Part shown: piece by piece, positions 59,359 to 64,000 of the stretch | Layout: each line of letters starts with the position of its first letter | Position numbering within the stretch: position 1 is the stretch's first letter | DNA from: Sphingomonas sp. MA1305 | Lineage (GTDB): Bacteria; Pseudomonadota; Alphaproteobacteria; Sphingomonadales; Sphingomonadaceae | Direction: 5' to 3' | Length of the DNA stretch: 64,000 bases | Assembly: GCF_016107325.1 (NCBI RefSeq) | Contig: NZ_RCVT01000001.1 | Location: 930,001-994,000 of the forward strand | Notes under the pieces: model-generated | Database searches by the model: none | The model's input: the letters and a program-made list of their open reading frames with translations, nothing else | What the model was told of the DNA's origin: nothing | Translations under genes and position numbers: made by a program

Positions 59359-60853
59359 ACCGGGCGTTGACCAGCACCGCGCACAGCGAGATCGCGGTCA
59401 CCGTCCAGAAGGCGACGGAAAAATCGGGGAAGGCAGGGCGCAACCGGCCGCTCCACGCCATCGACGCGTGCAGCGCCGTGGCGCCGGCGCAGATGCCGAG
59501 CGACAGCATCAGCTGCTGGAAGGTCGAATAGAAACTGGTCGCCGCGCTCATCCGTGCCTTGTCGATCTCGTCATAGGCGATCGTATTGTAGGCGGTGAAC
59601 TGAAACGACATCAGGAAGCCGGAGACGACCAGCACGGCGAACACCGCCCACAGCGGCCAGTCGCTGCGGAAGAGGCCGCAAGTGGCATAGGCGAGCGTGC
59701 CAAGCACGCCCATGACGATCAGGCTGTTGCGGAAGCCGAAGCGGGCGAGAATGCGGCGGGCGACGCCCTTCATGCCGAACGAGCCGATCGCGCCAGCGAC
59801 GGTCATCGCGCCGCTCTGCGCCGCCGACAGGCCGAAGGCGAGCTGCATCATCAGCGGTAACAGGAAGGGCTGTGCGCCCTGGGTGATGCGGGTCAGCGAG
59901 CCGCCGATCACCGAGAGGCGGAAGGTCGGCACGCGCATCAGCGCGACATCGAGGATCGGGTGGGCGGTGCGCTTGGCATGGCGCAGGTAGAGCGCGCCGG
60001 CGATCGCCCCGCCGGCGATCAATGTCGCGGCGAGACGCCCCTCGCCGCTGCGGCTCGCCATCTCGAACCCCATCAGCAGGCAGCCGAGCGCGATACCCGA
60101 CAGCACGAAGCCGGCCGGATCGAAGGGGTGAGGGCGATCCTCGCGAATATCGGCGATGAACCGGCCGACCAGCCAGATGCCGGCGATTCCGATGGGCAGG
60201 TTGAGCCAGAAGATCCAGCGCCAGTCGAGATAGGTGACGATGAAGCCGCCGAGCGGCGGACCGACGATCGGGCCGATCAGCGCCGGCATGATCAGCCACG
60301 ACATCGCCGACACCATGTCGCGCTTGGCGACCGAGCGGAGCAGCACGAGCCGGCCGACCGGCATCATCATCGCGCCGCCGATGCCCTGCGCGAAGCGGGC
60401 GACCGCCATCAGCGGCAGGGTCGGGGCGAGACCGCAGGCCAGCGAACCGGCGACGAATAGTCCGATTGCGGCGCGGAACACGGTGCGCGCGCCGAACCGG
60501 TCGGCCATCGTACCGGAAGCGGGGATGAACATGGCGAGCGCGAGCAGATAGGAGGTGAGCGCGATGCTCATCTCCGGCGCGCGCACGCCGAAGTCGCGGG
60601 CCATCGTCGGCAAGGCGGTGGCGAGCACGGTGGCGTCGAGATTCTCCATGAACATCGCCGTGGCGATGATCAGCGCGACCGTGCGGTAGTTGCGGATCGG
60701 GACGACGCCGTCGTCCTCGTCGCGGGTCTGGGCGATGGCGTTGCCGGCGGGCACGATGCCGTCGCGCACCTCCGCGTTGACGGAGGCGATGCCGCGCCGG
60801 CGCGGGCGCAGATACTGGCGGGGATCGAGAGCGCTGGGGAGATGGAACTGCAA
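59270..60853 (-). CDS. MFS drug/metabolite exporter (DHA2, EmrB/QacA type)
   Basis: Up to 527 aa with about 14 membrane helices. Motifs: ENLDATVLATALPTMARDFG (motif D1), GTMADRFGARTVFRAAIGLF (motif A), ARFAQGIGGAMMMPVGRLVL (motif B) and GPIVGPPLGGFIVTYLDWRW (motif C), a proton-coupled antiporter. The start is uncertain: TTG 60853 gives the full frame; in-frame GTG codons at 60769 and 60754 give shorter N-termini that still keep helix 1. The C-terminal tail (LTGQAPPPVAKPSRR) is read antisense to the end of the LysR gene. Substrate unknown. Confidence 0.93.
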   Translation of the reverse strand: MQFHLPSALDPRQYLRPRRRGIASVNAEVRDGIVPAGNAIAQTRDEDDGVVPIRNYRTVALIIATAMFMENLDATVLATALPTMARDFGVRAPEMSIALTSYLLALAMFIPASGTMADRFGARTVFRAAIGLFVAGSLACGLAPTLPLMAVARFAQGIGGAMMMPVGRLVLLRSVAKRDMVSAMSWLIMPALIGPIVGPPLGGFIVTYLDWRWIFWLNLPIGIAGIWLVGRFIADIREDRPHPFDPAGFVLSGIALGCLLMGFEMASRSGEGRLAATLIAGGAIAGALYLRHAKRTAHPILDVALMRVPTFRLSVIGGSLTRITQGAQPFLLPLMMQLAFGLSAAQSGAMTVAGAIGSFGMKGVARRILARFGFRNSLIVMGVLGTLAYATCGLFRSDWPLWAVFAVLVVSGFLMSFQFTAYNTIAYDEIDKARMSAATSFYSTFQQLMLSLGICAGATALHASMAWSGRLRPAFPDFSVAFWTVTAISLCAVLVNARFKRDAGAELTGQAPPPVAKPSRRDRSATA

Positions 60854-61019
60854 CGGACGGAAATTTCCCTGACGGTGGCGGAGCCCGAACGGCCGGCTCT
60901 CCCGGGAGGTTGCGTCGTCTGTCGCGGCGGTGAGGGGGATATAGGGAAGGTCGGGTGACTTATCGAGAGGCGATCGCGGTTCGCCGCATTCACGATTTCA
61001 GCGGGAGGCGCTACGGACG

Positions 61020-61093
61020 TTGTGCTGCGTCGCGAGCCCCCTCCGTCAGCGCTGGCGCGCTGCCACCTCCCCGCGAGCGGAGAGGAATGGTGT
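61020..61093. repeat. 74-base intergenic repeat, copy 1
   Basis: Nearly identical to 61163-61236 (about 7 mismatches in 74). It contains CGAGCCCCCTCCGTCAGCGC and a hairpin core CCTCCCCG-N4-CGGAGAGG, imperfect in this copy. Composition and intergenic place suggest a dispersed REP-like element. Confidence 0.8.
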
Positions 61094-61103
61094 TGGACGG
61101 CAA

Positions 61104-61124
61104 CCCTCCCCGACACGGGGAGGG
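61104..61124. repeat. Palindrome between the two repeat copies
   Basis: Perfect 8-bp stem CCCTCCCC / GGGGAGGG with loop GACAC. A second short hairpin, ACCGCC-GCA-GGCGGT, follows at 61127-61141. Both belong to the same repetitive block and may fold together with the flanking copies. Confidence 0.75.
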
Positions 61125-61162
61125 GGACCGCCGCAGGCGGTGGAGGGGGGTGTCCGCGGGCG

Positions 61163-61236
61163 TTGCGCTGCGTGGCGAGCCCCCTCCGTCAGCGCCGGTG
61201 CGCTGCCACCTCCCCGCGAGCGGGGAGGATCGGTGT
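61163..61236. repeat. 74-base intergenic repeat, copy 2
   Basis: Second copy of the element at 61020-61093, 143 bases downstream in the same orientation. Its hairpin core is perfect: CCTCCCCG, loop CGAG, CGGGGAGG (61209-61228). Confidence 0.8.
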
Positions 61237-61239
61237 CAG

Positions 61240-61260
61240 GCCCCTCCCGCCGGGAAGGGC
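61240..61260 (-). terminator. Stem-loop just past the outer-membrane protein gene stop
   Basis: On the - strand GCCCTTCCC, loop GGC, GGGAGGGGC forms a 9-bp stem with one G-T pair, starting 10 bases after the FadL-type gene stop. No T-run follows. It may end that transcript or be part of the repeat block. Confidence 0.45.
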
Positions 61261-61269
61261 CTTCCGGAC

Positions 61270-62589
61270 TTAGAAGCCGACGTGGGCGCCGAGAGAGAAG
61301 ACCAAAGCATGGGCGTTGGTCAGCGTGCCGTTGGTCAGCACCGGCGTCTGCGCGGCGGTGCCGGCATAGGCGGCGGTCACACGGTCGATCGACGCATCCT
61401 TGAAGTCGACGTAGTTGCCGGCGAAGTCGATGCCGATCCGCGGCGTCAGCTGGAAGGTGCCGCCGGCACCGTAGTTCCAGCGGTCCGCGTCGGGCACGCG
61501 TGCGTCGCGCAGACCGTTCTGGGTCGGCGTGTTGGCATGCTGCACACCGGCGCGCAGGGTCAGCGCGGGCGAGACCATATAGTCGAAGCCGCCGGCCTGG
61601 CTCCAGCTGTCGCGGTAGTTCTCCGGCAGCGCGACGTTGAGCGGCGAGCCGAGGCGGATCGCGTCGAACTTGCTCCAGTTATAGCGCACGATCTGGGCGT
61701 TGAAGGTCAGCGGCGAGGCGAGCTTGAAGCGGCCCGAGACGATCGTCTGCGCCGGCGTGTAGAAGGTCGCCTTCAGGTCGGAAAGCGTCGCATTCTGGCC
61801 GGCGAGCGGGCCGACCAGGCCGCTGATCGTCAGATCGCCGGTCAGCGTGTGCTTGATCCGGGACTTGTAGCTGACGCCGATCGTCGCCCAGCTGTTGTGC
61901 ATCTGCATGCCGGCCGACCAGCCGAGATCCCAGCCGTCGCCTTCCAGCTTCTGGCGCCCGTCGGTCGTCGAGGTCAGGTTGGGCAGCGCGTTGCCGAGGC
62001 TGGCATAGACGTGCTCGACATTGACGCCGCCGCCGATGCGCAGCCAGTCGGTCGGCGCGATCGCCAGGCTCGGCTGCAGGTCGATCGTCTGCAACTTGGT
62101 GCGCAGTGCGCTGTAGCGGGTCCAGCTGGTCGGCGCATAATCGGTGGTGAAGCTATAGGGCGAGGTAACGGCCAGGCCGACCGCGACCTTGTCGCCGAAC
62201 GGCACCGCGACCGCGCCCGACGGCAGCACGCCGTTGTTGATCGGGTCCTTGGCGCTCTGGTCGCCGCCGACCGGGCGGTAATTGGCCGGATTGGCGCAGC
62301 TCACCCCCGCCGGGCGGCAGATCACCGTGCCGTTGTTGTTGACCCAGCCCTTGGGCAGGATCACCGCGGCCTGGATCGCCGCTTCGGCGCGGTCGATACC
62401 GGCGATCGACGCCGGATTCCACCACAGCGACTGCGCGCCGGTATCGGCGCCCTCGCCCGAAAAGGCGCGACCGGCGCCGCGGGCGGACTGTTCCTGAAGG
62501 TAGAAGGCCTGGGCGTGCGCGGCGGCGCTCCAGCCGGCCGAGGCGAGCAAAGCGGTGGCGGTCAGCGCGACCTTGTTACGCAGAGACAT
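61270..62589 (-). CDS. FadL/OMPP1/TodX family outer-membrane transport protein
   Basis: 439 aa. Signal peptide (MSLRNKVALTATALLASAGW, cleaved near AHAQA). The mature N-terminus AFYLQEQSARGAGRAFSGEG with later SLWWNPASIAGIDRAE (the NPA motif of the FadL hatch) is diagnostic. The rest is a beta-barrel ending in FSLGAHVGF. It imports hydrophobic compounds such as long-chain fatty acids. An acyl-CoA dehydrogenase gene in the same direction lies two genes upstream, consistent with fatty-acid use. ATG 62589 has AAAGGG upstream. Confidence 0.93.
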   Translation of the reverse strand: MSLRNKVALTATALLASAGWSAAAHAQAFYLQEQSARGAGRAFSGEGADTGAQSLWWNPASIAGIDRAEAAIQAAVILPKGWVNNNGTVICRPAGVSCANPANYRPVGGDQSAKDPINNGVLPSGAVAVPFGDKVAVGLAVTSPYSFTTDYAPTSWTRYSALRTKLQTIDLQPSLAIAPTDWLRIGGGVNVEHVYASLGNALPNLTSTTDGRQKLEGDGWDLGWSAGMQMHNSWATIGVSYKSRIKHTLTGDLTISGLVGPLAGQNATLSDLKATFYTPAQTIVSGRFKLASPLTFNAQIVRYNWSKFDAIRLGSPLNVALPENYRDSWSQAGGFDYMVSPALTLRAGVQHANTPTQNGLRDARVPDADRWNYGAGGTFQLTPRIGIDFAGNYVDFKDASIDRVTAAYAGTAAQTPVLTNGTLTNAHALVFSLGAHVGF

Positions 62590-62624
62590 GGTAATACCCT
62601 TTGGTTGTCATCGAAAAAGAGGGA

Positions 62625-63041
62625 TCAGCGCAGGCGCGTCCAGGTCTGCGTCTTGCAGAGCGGGACGAAGATGCAGCCGCGCACCTTGAGCGTGTTGGCG
62701 TCGATCGGGGTGACGGTGGCCTTGTAGGTCTTGCCCTCGTCGGCCTTGTAGATCGAACCGCCGGTCCAGGCGTCGCCGTCGGCCTTGAAGCCGCTGAGCA
62801 GCAGCAGCCCCTTGAGCGGGCGGTTGCGCAGCTTGGGGTCGGAATTCTTGGTGTCCTTGAGGTCCGGCTGGGTGCGCAGCAGTTCGGAGGTGACGAGGCG
62901 GCCGCAGATCGACGGACCGCAGCGCTGGATCTCGACCACGCCGCCGCGCGTCTCGGTCTTCCAGGTACCGATCGCGGAATCCGCAGACGGGGCGGCGGCC
63001 GGGGCGGCGGCGAGCAAGGCGCCAAGCAGAAGCAGGGACAT
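62625..63041 (-). CDS. DUF2147 domain-containing secreted protein
   Basis: 138 aa with a signal peptide (MSLLLLGALLAAAPAAAPSA). The mature domain begins IGTWKTETRGGVVEIQRCGP and includes SICGRLVTSE and VRGCIFVPLCKTQTWTRL, the DUF2147 pattern, a small beta-barrel found in periplasmic proteins. Four cysteines could form two disulfides. It lies 35 bases upstream of the FadL-type gene in the same direction; cotranscription is likely. Function unknown. Confidence 0.88.
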   Translation of the reverse strand: MSLLLLGALLAAAPAAAPSADSAIGTWKTETRGGVVEIQRCGPSICGRLVTSELLRTQPDLKDTKNSDPKLRNRPLKGLLLLSGFKADGDAWTGGSIYKADEGKTYKATVTPIDANTLKVRGCIFVPLCKTQTWTRLR

Positions 63042-63241
63042 GATGAAACTCCTCTCCGGACATTGCCCCCGCTAACAGCCGCGGGGGCGAACAGTGACCT
63101 TGGTCCTGGACGCCGCATGCTTGCGATCGTCTTACCGGCACGCCACGTCAGTCGATCGACCTAATGGCGAGCCGGCTGCCCTATACGGCAGTCACCGGCC
63201 GGCCTAGTCGCGGTGGCGGCGCTGTCAACCCTGCAAAACCG

Positions 63242-64000
63242 TCAGAATGCCTCCAGTTCCAGAGCCATGGTCGAACGTTTGCCGGTCTTGATCGCGAGAA
63301 AGGCCGCGGTCGCCTGCGGCAGGATGCGGTCGAAGAAGAAGCCGGCGGTGGCGAGCTTGGCCCGATAAAAGGCGGCGTCGTCGCTGCCCTCGGCGAGGCG
63401 GTCGGTGGCGATCTTCGCCGCCTTGAGGAAGCAATGGCCGATACCGACCAGGCCCATCAGGCGCAGATAGTCCGTGGCGGCGGCGCCGGCCTCCTCCGGG
63501 TCCTTCATGCCCTTTTGCGCGATCGTCGCGGTCGACAGCTGCAACGCGCCGAACGCCTGCTGCAGGCCGGCGGTCATGCCGGCGAGCGCCTTGTCGGGCA
63601 CGCCCGCCATCTGCTCGCACAAATTGGCCACGGCGTGGAAGAAGGGGCGGAGCTGGCGACCCATGTGCGCGGGCATCTTGCGTCCGACGAGGTCGAGCGC
63701 CTGGACGCCGTTGGTGCCTTCATAGATCTGGCAGATGCGCGCATCGCGGACGAACTGCTCGACGCCGGTTTCGCGGATATAGCCGTGGCCGCCGTGGATC
63801 TGGACGCCATGGTTCGCCGCGTCGAAGGCGAGGTCGGTGAACAGCGCCTTGACCACCGGGGTGACGAGCGCGACGAAGTCGGCGGCGCGCTGGCGCAGCT
63901 CGGGATCGTCGGCGTGCTTTTCCGCATCGAGCGCGCGGGCGGCCCACTGGCCGAGCATGCGGCACCCTTCCGCATAGGCGCGCATCGTCATCAGGCTGCG
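63242..64000 (-). CDS. Acyl-CoA dehydrogenase, C-terminal part (cut by window end)
   Basis: The frame runs off the window at base 64,000, so only the last 252 residues are seen. The segment VQIHGGHGYIRETGVEQFVRD with ICQIYEGTNGVQALDLVGRK is the FAD-binding C-terminal motif of acyl-CoA dehydrogenases. A following extra helical extension (about 110 residues ending TMALELEAF) is the AcdA/DUF4873-like C-terminal domain found in large medium/long-chain enzymes. The enzyme makes the first oxidation of fatty acyl-CoA. A 200-base gap with no gene separates it from the DUF2147 gene. Confidence 0.93.
   Translation of the reverse strand, partial: RSLMTMRAYAEGCRMLGQWAARALDAEKHADDPELRQRAADFVALVTPVVKALFTDLAFDAANHGVQIHGGHGYIRETGVEQFVRDARICQIYEGTNGVQALDLVGRKMPAHMGRQLRPFFHAVANLCEQMAGVPDKALAGMTAGLQQAFGALQLSTATIAQKGMKDPEEAGAAATDYLRLMGLVGIGHCFLKAAKIATDRLAEGSDDAAFYRAKLATAGFFFDRILPQATAAFLAIKTGKRSTMALELEAF

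Larger units (their letters stand above)
60854..61269. other. 416-base intergenic region rich in palindromic repeats
   Basis: No gene is credible here. The part nearest the MFS gene (60,854-61,000) should hold its promoter, but no clear consensus is seen. From 61,020 onward the sequence is a mosaic of two direct repeats and several GC-rich hairpins, described separately, ending at the outer-membrane protein gene stop. Confidence 0.7.

Noticed and set aside
61020-61260. Possible CRISPR array
   Set aside because: Only two repeat copies, 74 bases long, with GC hairpins and no spacer regularity or cas genes.

Overview
The window is high-GC, densely coded chromosome from an alphaproteobacterium, most likely a sphingomonad (Sphingomonas or a close relative). 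The evidence is the gene order nuoF-N / birA / coaX / RNase J / DUF1467, the order gltA-gltX-comEC-lexA-moeA-moaC-trpC-trpD-trpG, two TonB-dependent receptors, frequent GTG and TTG starts with 4-base stop/start overlaps, and an alphaproteobacterial LexA box (GTTC-N7-GTTC). No rRNA, tRNA, CRISPR array, insertion sequence or prophage was seen. Species cannot be fixed from the sequence alone.

Region 1 (1-15,279, + strand): the 3' part of the respiratory complex I operon (nuoF cut by the window edge, then G, H, I, J, K, L, M, N). Three small, apparently translationally coupled ORFs are interleaved with it: an 83-aa coiled-coil ORF after nuoF, a 79-aa two-helix membrane ORF between nuoG and nuoH, and a 43-aa one-helix ORF between nuoH and nuoI. 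Biotin ligase, type III pantothenate kinase, RNase J, a DUF1467 membrane protein and a 51-aa ORF follow.

Region 2 (15,331-21,694): a large two-helix, coiled-coil membrane protein on the - strand. Divergent from it is a + strand series: an Hpt-like protein without its phospho-histidine, a nucleotidyltransferase/CDP-alcohol-phosphotransferase-like fusion that lacks both catalytic signatures, a DUF2336 protein, and a histidine-kinase-like protein whose H-box histidine is arginine. This set of signalling and enzyme folds with lost catalytic residues is the best candidate here for an undescribed system.

Region 3 (21,702-36,039): mostly - strand housekeeping genes. These are gltA with a coupled small membrane gene, gltX, lexA with three phased SOS half-sites, moeA, moaC, trpC, trpD, trpG, trpE and a PpiD-like periplasmic chaperone. 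comEC and one small secreted-protein gene lie on the + strand.

Region 4 (36,165-49,805): tpiA, a TonB-like protein, an M17 aminopeptidase coupled to a serine hydrolase, rimO, a FecI/FecR/receptor surface-signalling set with an STN domain, and a small glycan or glycolipid set (YdjC/HpnK-type deacetylase, family 2 glycosyltransferase, GT39-like membrane transferase).

Region 5 (49,836-64,000): a histidine acid phosphatase with its TonB-dependent receptor, a DUF3772 mechanosensitive channel, malate synthase G divergent from a LysR regulator, an EmrB/QacA-type MFS exporter, an intergenic patch of GC-rich palindromic repeats, a FadL-type outer-membrane protein, a DUF2147 protein and the C-terminal part of an acyl-CoA dehydrogenase cut by the window end.
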